Assembly: GCF_000001735.4 (NCBI RefSeq)
Contig: NC_003071.7
Span: forward strand, 3,527,151-3,591,150
Source of the DNA: Arabidopsis thaliana
Lineage: Eukaryota; Streptophyta; Magnoliopsida; Brassicales; Brassicaceae
Direction: 5' to 3'
DNA: 64,000 nucleotides
This document shows, piece by piece, positions 12,242 through 22,144 of this stretch (its first letter is position 1; the number at the start of each line of letters is the position of its first letter). Position numbers and translations under genes: made by a program. The notes below the pieces were generated by a model. That model did no database searches. It saw nothing but the letters and a program-made list of their open reading frames with translations, and had not been told where the DNA came from.

Positions 12242-13095
12242 AAATATGCATTTTTAATGAGTTCGTTTGTTCACCTTAGTAGATAGGCCGATTCTTATTA
12301 CACACCTAAAAACCAGACTCATCAAATAATAGATCCAACTACATATACTTATGGTGGGCATATCTATTGTCTGGATTCAAGATCTAGTTAGTTACTCTAG
12401 ATCTAGCATTAAGCATAATTAAAGATGAAGAATTCTACAGATAACCTAGCAAAGGGGGCAATCTACTAAACTATATGAATCCCTAATGAGAAACCCTATT
12501 CCTAACAAGCAGATTACTCAGACATATTGATTGAAGGAAACAACATAATTGAGTATGAAAACATAAACACGGCAAATAGATTTAAGGGAAAGAAGGGATC
12601 TCTTCACTGTATTAGGAACTGAATCAATCTCTGAAAACACTCGATGAATAGCTTATGTCTCTCAGTAACAGGGTTTGCAAAAAGCTTGATAAAAAACTTG
12701 ATAATGAAAACTTAGGTCTAAACAATGTATATACACCCTCTAAAAACGTCTAGGGACTAATAATGTAAATAGAAAAGTTTTCTAGGGCAAATTTCCTCTT
12801 CTGTAAACTTGAAAGCGTCTAGGACTTTGCTGGGCCGAAACTGGTGTCGATCGACACTAGGAGTGTGTCGATCGACACTCCTCTTGATTCGTGAAACCAA
12901 AGTCGTCCTTACCTTACTTTTTCTTAGCTTTTGCTCCAAAATGTCTCCTTATCTCCATTGTTGTCCCACTGCATAGAATACCTGAAAAGACACTAAAAAG
13001 ACTCGAGAAATAACATAAAGACTCAAGATCCTATACCTAAAACATAGATAAAATCAGTTAAAATAAGGATATATCAATCACCACAATCTACATAT

Positions 13096-13275
13096 TCAAT
13101 TTATAGGAAGTTCAACATTTGTAGTAGGATCCTCACTCTCACCTTCTTTATCTTTCTCATTTGACTTATCTTGATTCTCTATTTCCATGTTGTCCTCAGC
13201 TGGTTCAAAAGTACCCAAATATTCTTGCTCCACATCCGTCTGGTCATTCTGCTTTCTCTTTTTGGGACGATCCAT
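13096..13275 (-). CDS. Short acidic ORF with a basic PKKRK start (59 aa), hypothetical
   Basis: On the minus strand an ATG at 13275 opens 59 codons ending in TGA (13098-13096). The start MDRPKKRKQ resembles a classical nuclear localisation signal; the rest is strongly acidic (many E and D) and low in hydrophobics. I do not recognise a family. It lies between the solo LTR target site and a LINE ORF1 fragment, and the solo LTR inserted 15 bp downstream of its stop codon. It could be a terminal exon, an old element's accessory ORF, or chance. Confidence 0.3.
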   Translation of the reverse strand: MDRPKKRKQNDQTDVEQEYLGTFEPAEDNMEIENQDKSNEKDKEGESEDPTTNVELPIN

Positions 13276-13403
13276 TTACTTCACCTGAAAAGTTCAATCA
13301 AACATAAATAATGAAGAAGCCAGTCATTAGCCATTTAAATATCATGAAGTAGAACAAGGTCAATTTTCTCTCTCTACAAAGGCAATTTATTAGAGGTTAG
13401 GTC

Positions 13404-14463
13404 TCGGCCGAAAGGGCCTTTGCCTGGGAACTCGAAGTTTGTCCGACTGGTAGCCAGTTCCCACCTTTCCGTCCACACTGGTTCTCACACTTGTTCTCAT
13501 CCACATGTGGAAGTCCGATCTACTATTGGGAATCCCTCTTCGATTGCTGTTTTTGATTCTCTTCCGGTTGAGACGCTGGGAACCTCTTCCCCTATTCCTA
13601 GAATTGTTGAATTTCCCTTTAGTGACGAATCTTTAAAGACTCCTTTACTTGCCGTTATCCCCTTCGACGACAAGCTCTCTTCGATAAAACATTATGTTTC
13701 TGGCGAAAGCTCCTCCGATTTGGCAACAATGTCTGAGAACTCCTCCACTATCGTCAGAGAGTCTGATTTGGTCCCTAATTCTCGTTTGGTCGAGGCAAAG
13801 GGCTATTCCACCCTATCACCTAACGTGGGGGCGTCAATGCCTATCGATACCTCTGGCCTGAGCCACGCTGTACCTTCGTCCATACCCTCTGAGCCTACCA
13901 CAATATCTGAGAATTCCTCTGCTGCGGTGGATACAACTCTCCTGAAAAATCCTGCTAACACTGGATCAAGCTTTCCCACTAATTTTGGTGCCACTGCCAC
14001 TCCTCTTCCGGTTAACAATCCTCCTCACACTTCCGCTACCCTTCCATGGGCGAAGAAATTTAAGGCCTCGTTGCTAAACCTTAAGCAAATGTCCAGCCCA
14101 ACCTTTCTCGATGATGGTACCCCTGTTGTTGTTGCGCCACCCTCTGTATTACTGAAGACAGCAGAGATGTGGAAAGGCCATCTTATAGCCCAATTTTGGG
14201 GCCTTTGTCCACCGGATTCAAATATCTTCAATGATCTTAATCTTATACGATGAATTTATGGCGCCATCACGGTTCGTATTATCTCGGAAACAGCTTCTTT
14301 GATCTACATCTCGTCTTTGGCAACGCGAGAATGGGTAGTGGATGTGGGGTCCTTGTACAGTGTACCCTTGGTATCCAGAAGGCCCTCTAGAACTCGAAGA
14401 ATTACAAACGGCTCCTACTTGTACAATTCTCAAGAACGACCTTCCGTAGTTGTGTTTACTTGA
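13404..14463 (+). pseudogene. LINE ORF1 fragment (DUF4283-type), truncated
   Basis: An open frame (277 codons to 14253, with possible start at 13420) has a long Ser/Thr/Pro-rich N-terminal part, then PWAKKFKASLLNLKQMSSP and PPSVLLKTAEMWKGHLIAQF, which precede the DUF4283 fold in plant L1 ORF1 proteins. A TGA at 14251-14253 interrupts it; the same frame continues through the TREWVVDVG segment to 14463. The zinc knuckle and all of ORF2 are missing. The sequence then passes into an Athila LTR, so the LINE was cut by that insertion or by a deletion at it. The DUF4283 match is to family memory and to the two other ORF1-type proteins in this window. Confidence 0.7.
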
Positions 14464-14489
14464 TGGAATAATTGTTATAGCAACTGGAA

Positions 14490-15846
14490 TTGGCGAGCCC
14501 CTGCATAGAGAGCCTTTCTTCACATTTACTCGACCTCGTGGTCGAGTACCTCAGTCTAGGCCACTCGATGACACCACTCGACCACGAGGTCGAGTAACAC
14601 CTTGCCATACCACTCGATCATCACACGAACTGTCACTCGATCATAACACTCGATCACAACACTCGACCCCGATCGATTAGATTCCTGGCCCATCCCTTAT
14701 CGGTTTACTTTGTTTTGTATAAATAAGTCTTCAAGAATTTTGTCCCAAAACATTTAGGTTTTGCTTCACTTTTGATTTCTATTTACCTAGTTTATTCTAT
14801 CATTGCGCCGTTTGCTCTACACACTTGTAATTCGAGATTTTCCATGTTATTCGGATTCTACATTTGATTTTGTTTAGCACCTAGTTTCTCTACTCTTTAT
14901 CTCTTTATATATGCAGTCTACTTGTTTATTGGCAATTATGTTTTTGAGCATGTAATCTGAATAGTGACTTAGAATTTTTAAGGATAGGATAGAATGGTTG
15001 GTTGATCTGTAGTCTATAGGATGGTTAAGTTTTAGAATTGATTGAAACCCTTCTGGATTAGTTGTGTTTAAGGCTTATTTCTCTCTGATAAATTGGAATT
15101 CGATCCAAAGCACTCCCGCACCCAGAAGGTGTTCGATAAATGCTTGATCCACTAGATCTAGAGGTTTTCGTCTCTATCCCAAGGGATTGGCCGTTTAGAG
15201 CGTTTATTGACTGTAATAGGTTGAATCGTATTGCCTGCATAGTTAGATTCTGTTAATGGGAATTAGTTTGTGCTAGCTTTGCTTGAGGGTTTCTATCACG
15301 ATAGTGAATTAATATGTTGTTGAACTTGTTATGTAGGGATAGCTTGATTGCGCTTTGTTAACCATATGAGCAGGCTAAGGAGACCACTCCATTTGATTAC
15401 CTCATCCTTAAGAATTTCTCGTCCATTTGATTTCTTTATTTCATTGCTATTGTTTAACCATTTTTTTTTGTGTTGCTTAGTTTTCACATTTTCTACCTAT
15501 TATTACCAACTTACTCGACCACACCCAATGTGTGGCAGTAGATTGTGCGGTCGATTATAGTTGTTATAATTTCTGTTTGTTATTCGAACAGTTACTGGAC
15601 CTGTCCCTGCTACTGGCTTCAACCAGTCGTGGTCGAGTGTTTTGTGTAATTCTGTTAGAATTTCTATTTTCTACATGTTCACTTAGGACTGCTAAAAACT
15701 CCAAAACCTGCTATTGCTTGGCTTGACTTAGTGGCTTCCGATCACATCTCATCTGTTTGCATCACACCTAAAGTGGATTTACACCTAAAATACTACAACG
15801 ACACGATAGTGTTTAAGGATTAATTGATCTTAAAAACCTATTATCA
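14490..15846 (+). repeat. 5' LTR of Athila-like copy A (5'-truncated)
   Basis: It aligns with the solo LTR at 46285-48060 and ends with the family terminus CCTATTATCA at 15846. The first ~400 bp are missing or diverged. The region 14530-14680 is dense in ACTCGACC/GGTCGAGT motifs, some arranged as palindromes. A TATAAATAAGTC promoter-like element lies at about 14717. Confidence 0.8.
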
Positions 15847-15849
15847 ATT

Positions 15850-15862
15850 TTGTGTCGTTGCC
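15850..15862 (+). other. Degenerate Athila primer binding site
   Basis: TTGTGTCGTTGCC follows the LTR end by 3 bp and matches 10 of 13 bases of the tRNA-Asp-type PBS TGGCGCCGTTGCC used by Athila elements. Two of the three mismatches are C to T, as expected from methylation decay. Confidence 0.7.
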
Positions 15863-16045
15863 ATTTGGGTGCTTGTTTGCTATATTGGAGATTTCAGAAT
15901 ATTTAAGATCCAGTTCTTTTTCGTTTTTATTCAACGTTACTAACTCTGTGTTTTTTTGTTTGTCTGATTTGATCCAGGTTTTGCGAATCACTAGCTTTAC
16001 TCAACTTCCTCTGGACCGTGCTAACGTATGGTTGTTGCTCAGTGC

Positions 16046-18270
16046 ATGCAAACTCGATCGCAAGGGCATCAGAACCTCCTTTTTAACGATAACATGAACC
16101 GTATTGCTCTTGAATTAAGGGAACAATTAAACACAAACGCTATGGCTGATGACCAGAACCCAGAATTACCAACCAACATTGGTGCAGGCGATGCACCATG
16201 CAACCACAATCACCGTAATGGCATGGTTCATGGCAACAAGTTTCACGACCTCCCATGAAGGATCCACTCGACCACCTAGACGAGTTTGATAGGCTCTGCA
16301 GCCTAACAAAGATCAATGGAGGCAATGAGGATGGCTTCAAGCTTAGATTGTTTCCATTTTCTCTAGGAGACAAAGCTCATCAGTGGGAAAAGTCGATTCC
16401 TCAAGGCTCAAATGATTGCAAGAAAGCCTTCTTTGCTAAATTCTTCTCAAACTCAAGGACTACAAGACTCCGGTATGAGATTTTTGGTTTCACCCAGAAA
16501 AATGCTGAGACTTTCTGTGAAGCATGGGAGCGCTTCAAGGGATATCAGACGCAACGTCCTCATCATGGTTTCTCTAAGGCATCACACCTAAGTACTCTCT
16601 ACAGAGGCGTTCTTCCTAAGATCAGGATGCTCCTTGATACAACATCCAACGGAAATTTCCTGAACAAAGGCGTTCTTCCTAAGATCAGGATGCTCCTTGA
16701 GAACTTAGCTTAGTCTGATGGCAACTATAATGAAGCACCGCATGGATATGAAAGCTAGAAATGACAAGCTGGATAAGCTAATCATTGTGCAATAGAAGCA
16801 AGTCCATTTTCTCAGTGAAGATGAGACATTTCAAGTCCAGGATGGGGAGACTCTCCAATAAGAAGAAGTTAGTTATGTGCAAAATCAGGGAGGCTACAAC
16901 AAAGGTTTCAACAACTTCAAGTAGAACAATCCTAATATGTTTTACAGAAGTAGCAATGTTGCAAACTCGCAGGAACAAGTCTACCCTCCATAGCAGCGAA
17001 TCAACCCAAACCATTTGTTCCATACAACTAGGGTCAAGGGTTTATTCCTAAGGAACTATAACAGGGAAGCTATCAACCGCAACTTCCACCACCTGGGCTC
17101 ACAAAGCAGCAACAACAACATGCTTCCACAATTCGAGACTCAGACTTGAAGAACATGCTCTAGCAGATTTTCCAAGGACAAGCAACATGAGCAATGGATT
17201 TGGCCAAAAAGATGGCCAAAATACACAACAAGGTTGATTGCACTTTGAATGATCTCAACATCAAGATTGAAGCACTAACGTCTAAGGTCAGATACATGGA
17301 AGGCCAAACTGGGTCGACCTGTGCTCCCAAAGTTACAGGACTTCCAAGGAAGTCAATACAAACCCTAAAGAGTATGCGATCGTTCACGCCATCACTATCT
17401 GCCAAGATCGAGAGCTACCCATTCGTCATGCCTCTAACTCAATCACTGAGGAAAACGAAGCTCAGGAAGGGCAGGTTTCTAATCGGATTGAAGTCTTAGT
17501 TATTGAACTTGACCATTCAGCTGGATCTCGCCATCAAATTCTGTCTACCTTAGAAGAGAAAGTAGCCATCATTGAGAGAATGGTAAAACGATCCAAGCCA
17601 ACTCCATTACCTCCACTTGTTCTTCCAAGGAAGTTCAGGAAAGCTTGGATAGAGAAGTATGAATCTCTTGTATAGGAACAACTCAATGGGATCAAAGCAG
17701 TGATGTCATTAATATAAGTTTTCGAGCTGATTCAATACCCTCACAAAGACGTGAGAAATTTAATACTAGAAAGGATCAAGAGGTATCACGATTCAGATGA
17801 TGAATATGATGCCACTCTGTTTCAAGCTGCTCGTGAAAAAATTGTTCAAGAAAAGTTGGAAGATTCTGGATCCTTCACTCTGCCATGCTCTATCATGCAT
17901 TTAGCTTTCAACAATTATCTATGTGATCTTGGAGTTTCAGTCAGCTTAATGCCACTCTCTATGGTAAAGAAGCTTGGATTCCTTCAGTATATGCCTTGTG
18001 ACATAACCTTGATTTGCTGATAGGAGTTCAAGGAGACCTTGACACACTAAGTCAAATTCAAGGAGGAGATTAACCTCGACTCAACTTTGATGTCCCTTCA
18101 GTTTGGTTTGAAGTAGACTATCTACCAGATGAGGAAGCAGCCTACTTAGAGGAAAAATGAATTGAGGACTCAGTTGCGCAGCTATCAATGGAGGATACTG
18201 AGAATGATGATAAGCTCGATGAAGAAAAGGACTTCTTAAGTCCTTTCTGTCACACTTTCCCTGCCTAATA
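16046..18270 (+). pseudogene. Athila-like gag-protease pseudogene (copy A), no RT
   Basis: The reading starts [16 protein letters not shown] and runs through gag ([40 protein letters not shown]) with a stop at 16256-16258, a small internal duplication of the VLPKIRMLL segment (16610-16695), and later stops and shifts. Protease remnants follow (17751-18020): [14 protein letters not shown] and DLGVS, where the family has DLGAS. The frame is lost just after the protease, and the sequence jumps to an acidic tail (18110-18270). RT, RNase H and integrase are absent. It is clearly dead; the sister copy on the minus strand at 21-23.7 kb has the same overall structure. Confidence 0.85.
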
Positions 18271-18289
18271 AGTGTGAGTACTCAAGCTA

Positions 18290-18905
18290 GAGATTTAAAA
18301 CAAACTCACTTGGGAGGAAATCCTATGTCTATCAATGTATATATCTTTTATTTTTTCCTTGTTGTCTTTGATGCATTTTGTTAGTATTTTCAGGAGATAA
18401 GTATAAAGAGTTAAGTGAAGTGGGTTTTACCTCTGAGTGTGCAACAGAACACTCGACCACATCCTGCAAGGAGCAAGTGTATCTGTGTAATCGAGTATAA
18501 AGAGGGTTTCACTCTCAAGATTTTGAAGTTTCAACATGTCACTTTATCACCCGAAGCCACATGCTAATGAGGAAATGTGGTCGAGTATATGTGATGATTT
18601 TGGACCTAATGTTTTTAAAAATCATCACTATACTTGACCAACAGAAGCCATATGGTGACTAGAGGATGAATTTGAGTATGATGTTGTTTTGATCCAAAAA
18701 TTCAACATTATACTCGACCAACAAAATCTATAGAGACTTACAGAGGCTTAATCAAGTTTACAGGGGATTGCGGAATGTTCTGAGACTTTTCTAGTCAACA
18801 GGGAACCGTGTTTAAAGACAAGAAAACAGACGTGGGGTTCACCACCAAAACTTAATGTTCCCCATGCCTCCCACCAAAAGATAAGAAATCCATCTCTTTT
18901 GCTTC
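18290..18905 (+). other. 3' non-coding part of Athila-like copy A
   Basis: After CACTTGGGAGGAAATCC, a phrase typical of the region after the last Athila ORF, there is AT-rich non-coding sequence with several ACTCGACCA and GGTCGAGTAT motifs (18450-18720). No 3' LTR is found; the element ends or is broken before the GC-rich block at 18911. Confidence 0.5.
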
Positions 18906-18910
18906 TCCAC

Positions 18911-19095
18911 CAGATGTCAGACGGGCCGCCCTGCGCCCAAACGGGCCGGCCTGCGCCCAAACGGGCCATCCGCAATGTGCCCGATTCTCTTCTGATTCGC
19001 GACGGACCTGCCGGCCGACGACCGCGGTCTTGAAAAACGAGCCCTAACCCGCCCCGCAAAGCCCAGCGGTTAGACAGGCCGGCCCGCAGGCATAT
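18911..19095. mobile_element. GC-rich hAT-like MITE remnant
   Basis: A short block with repeated ACGGGCCGGCC and GGCCGGCCCGC motifs at its ends is far richer in GC than its surroundings. It shares GTCAGACGGGCC and GCAAAGCCCAGCGG-like phrases with a second block at 19688-19854. GTGTCAGACGGGC-type inverted ends are typical of non-autonomous hAT elements in plants. I could not find a target duplication. Confidence 0.45.
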
Positions 19096-19448
19096 ATGAA
19101 AAAGGGAGTCAAATATATGCCAAGAGAATTGTCACCTTGACATCTATGGAAAGAAAATTGTCAAAACATATAGTTAGGGCCATCACAATTCTCTGCGTTT
19201 ACATGTCCAACTTCATTTGAACCACGAGCATTTTGATCTATACTTAAAAGGCAGCATGTGTTAAAACATTGTACAGACCACAATAGTTAACTAGATGTCA
19301 ACTCCAAGACAAATTCACGTTTGTGTTACTGGTAAAAATAAAATGCCTCGAATACTGATGATAAAAATATTTCAACTTCATCACTTGGTTGGTATAAAAC
19401 TAGCCACATACCAGGTTCATGTGAGTTCTCTGTGATTTCTTCTATATG

Positions 19449-19687
19449 ATAGTAGGTTTTTACGGTCAATTAATCCTAAAATACTATCCTGTCGTTGTAG
19501 TATTTTAGGTGTCAATCCAAAAGGGTGTGATGCAGACAGATGAGATATGATCAGAAGTTGTTAAATCAAGCCAAGCAGAATTTGATTGGTTATCTAACAG
19601 TCCTAGTGTTGATGCAAAAAACAGTAAAAAGTCACAGAAATGACTGATATACTCGATTGCAGGGTCAACTGCCAGAAGGGACCCTGT
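19449..19687 (-). repeat. Athila LTR fragment (terminal 239 bp)
   Basis: Starting TGATAGTAGG, this is close to the reverse complement of 47822-48060, the end of the solo LTR further right. It differs clearly from the LTR of the neighbouring minus-strand element (23897 onward), so it belongs to the other subfamily. It is cut at 19687 by the hAT-like block. Confidence 0.8.
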
Positions 19688-19854
19688 TAGAGGTGTCAGA
19701 CGGGCCGGCCCGCGCCCATCTTGCCCGCCCCGCAGTGGGCTTTCTTTTTCCGGCCGCGGCGGTCGGCCCGTTTAGGACCGCGGGCAAAAATATCAGTGTC
19801 CAAGCCCGGCCTGCAAAGCCAGCGGATATACGGGTCTGCCCGCGGGCATTTCTA
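19688..19854. mobile_element. GC-rich hAT-like MITE, 167 bp
   Basis: The left end TAGAGGTGTCAGACGGGCC and the inverted right end TAGAAATGCCCGCGGGCA are imperfect inverted repeats. The block interrupts the Athila LTR fragment exactly at CCCTGT. The 8-bp flanks do not match, so if it is an insertion the duplication has been lost. Confidence 0.5.
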
Positions 19855-20039
19855 TTCACTTGTTTAAAAGATGAATCATTGAATACAATAATGTCTAAAG
19901 AATTTTGATTCAAACCTTTTATTCATGTATAACAATGTACAAACTAATATGGTACAATGCCTTTTATGAGTTACCTTTTACAAGTTCTGAATTGTGAATC
20001 ATTGATTAAAACATCTAGTTACATACTTACATTTGACAT

Positions 20040-20820
20040 CTCCTTTAACTCAAACGATGACATTTATTTAAACTGAAACCAAACATAAGTACTTAAACAT
20101 AGCTACAGTTAACTGAAACACTTTTTCATTTACTTAAACTGAAACCAAACATAAGTACTTAAGTATATAAGACTGAAACAAAACATAACTACATAACCAA
20201 CTAAACAAAAATACTGAAGTGAAACTAAACTAATGCTAAAAAGAGAACCTGCAACTCATATTCAAATCTGAAATTCAAACTCAATACGTAGAACAAATAT
20301 CAATCCTCAAACCAAACATAAGTACATAACTAGCTAAACTCAATTCAAAACTGAAACTAAACTCAAGCTAAGAATAGAACGTGCAACTCATATTTAAATC
20401 AAAACTGAATGCAAACTCAATTAAAGACATAAGTGAAACAGAACCAAACTGAAACATAAATTTTAAACATAAGTCTGAATAAAAGAACTTAAGTCGAAGA
20501 GAAAAACCTACAACATCTCAAAGACAAACAGAAATCTGAAGTAAAGTTTCAAACTCTAACAGAACCTTAACTTAAACTCAAATCCAAATATCCCAAAAGG
20601 AACAATGTCGTGTCTCATCTTGCAACTCATTTGTAAACCTTAATCTGAATTTAAACTCATATTCAAATCTTAAAATCAATGTAGACTTAATGAAAGATAC
20701 GTAGAACAAAGGATCATAAAAACAGAACCAAACTAAAACAAAAGTCAAGACTGAAACATAATTGTAACAAGTTAAACTCAAATGTGAAACAGAAAATGAA
20801 CTTAACAAAATAAATAAAAA
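20040..20820 (-). repeat. Degenerate tandem motif in Athila 3' non-coding region
   Basis: Variants of AACTGAAACCAAACATAAGTAC recur many times (clearest at 20070-20170, weaker to about 20780). The block lies downstream of the minus-strand gag-protease unit, in the position of the 3' non-coding region. No coding frame is evident. Confidence 0.6.
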
Positions 20821-20892
20821 GTATATAGAGGGATAGTCATGGGACTTCCTCCCAAGTGAGCTTGTTTAGAGTCTCTAGCTTGACTCCTCACA

Positions 20893-21240
20893 CTAATCAA
20901 GTGGAGAAAATGTGACAGAGGGAACTTGAGAAGTCCTCCTCTTCACTGATATCATCATCATACTCAGCATCCTCCCTTGACAGTTGCACAGCTGAGTACT
21001 CAATTCTTCTTTCCTCATAGTAGGCTGCTTCCTCCTTTGGAGGATAGTCTTTCTCTTCTGACCAATCTCAGGTGATCTCCTTTCTTGAAATCGTGTCATG
21101 GTTGAGCTGGGGCTGAACCTCCTTTTGCATTCGACTTAGTTTGTCTCTAAGCTTTTCAACAGTGTAGCTCAGCTTCTGAATAGTTCTGTTCTGCAGATCA
21201 GTCTTCCTTTTGAGTTCCAGCCAATCAAGTGAGGAGGGTA
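20893..21240 (-). pseudogene. Coiled-coil/acidic tail following the Athila protease
   Basis: After the protease stop, the minus strand continues with an interrupted reading: [15 protein letters not shown] (heptad-like) and then an acidic segment with DDDISEEEDFSS ending near 20900. A related acidic tail ends copy A (about 18110-18270). In a full Athila element RT and integrase would lie between the protease and this point. The tail is not a separate gene as far as I can tell. Confidence 0.5.
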
Positions 21241-21247
21241 TACTCGA

Positions 21248-22081
21248 TCAAGTAGTCGAGTTCGATGGCGGAGTTTGAACCAAAATTTGCTCCTTCGCTC
21301 TTTTGATCTCAAGGCCTTCACTTGGAACCGCTCTCTGGACCTCTAAGGTTTTTCCTTCTATTGGTGGCCTTGTCGGAAATTTGTTGATGTCAAACTGTAA
21401 CTTGACATGCCTCCCAAGGTTGAGATCAATCTTACCATATCTAACATCTATTATTGCTCCCACTGAGGCTAAGAAAGGTCTTCCTAAGATCAGTGGATCC
21501 TTAGACTCTTCATCCATTTCAAGCACGACAAAATCAGTGGGTACCTCAACTCCATCTATCATTACTGGCACGTTCTCTAGAATGCTGAAAGGTCTCCTTG
21601 AAGTTCTATCAGCAAGGATCAAGGTGATGTCACATGGATTGTACTGAACGAATCCCAGCTTCCTTGCCACAGAGAGTGGAATTAAACTGACTGAGGCTCC
21701 TAGATCACATAGACAATTGTTGAAAGTCAATTGCCTAATGGAACATGGCAGAGTGAAAGATCCAGGATCTTCCAGCTTCTCTTGAATAATCCTCTCACCA
21801 GCGGCTTGATGCATAATGACATCGTCTTCGTCATCTGAATCCTGATATATGTTGAGCCTTTCCAGTATCAGGTTTCTCACATCTTTGTGAGGGTCTGAAA
21901 TCAACTTGAGGACTTCTACTAAGGGCATCACAACTTCCATCTCATCAAGTTGTTTTTCTGCTAGAGATTCATATCTGCTTTTCCAAGCTTTCCTCAACGT
22001 CCATGGAAGAGCAAGTGAGGGTGATGGAGCTGGCTTGAATCGTTTTACCATCCTCTCGATTATAGCAGTCTTCTCCTCCAA
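21248..22081 (-). CDS. Athila-like aspartic protease region (copy B)
   Basis: This 277-codon open frame is in the same frame as the upstream gag and separated from it by one stop codon plus 21 codons. It contains [18 protein letters not shown] and [19 protein letters not shown], the Athila form of the retroviral-type aspartic protease active site (DLGAS), followed by [15 protein letters not shown]. In an active element it would cleave the Gag polyprotein in virus-like particles. The open frame starts at a non-ATG codon, so it would be expressed as part of Gag-Pro. It ends in [13 protein letters not shown] sequence with no RT after it. Confidence 0.8.
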   Translation of the reverse strand: MEEKTAIIERMVKRFKPAPSPSLALPWTLRKAWKSRYESLAEKQLDEMEVVMPLVEVLKLISDPHKDVRNLILERLNIYQDSDDEDDVIMHQAAGERIIQEKLEDPGSFTLPCSIRQLTFNNCLCDLGASVSLIPLSVARKLGFVQYNPCDITLILADRTSRRPFSILENVPVMIDGVEVPTDFVVLEMDEESKDPLILGRPFLASVGAIIDVRYGKIDLNLGRHVKLQFDINKFPTRPPIEGKTLEVQRAVPSEGLEIKRAKEQILVQTPPSNSTT

Positions 22082-22144
22082 GTCAGACTGAGCCTGATAG
22101 AAAGATTGAGATGAATAGTCGATCTCAGCAACAGAGACTTCAAT

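Larger units (their letters stand above)
4830..13076 (-). mobile_element. Solo LTR (Athila-like family with TCGATCGA motif), split by a nested retrotransposon
   Basis: The segments 4830-5138 and about 12242-13076 align end to end with the continuous LTR at 31032-32247. Together they make one LTR of about 1.15 kb in minus orientation, ending TATATCA on the plus strand. It is flanked by a perfect 5-bp target duplication ATCAC (4825-4829 and 13077-13081), so it is a solo LTR left by recombination between the two LTRs of one element. A chromovirus later inserted near its 5138/12242 point, and about 60 bp of the LTR is missing at that junction. The right part holds two TGTCGATCGACAC palindromes (about 12843-12880). 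Confidence 0.85.
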
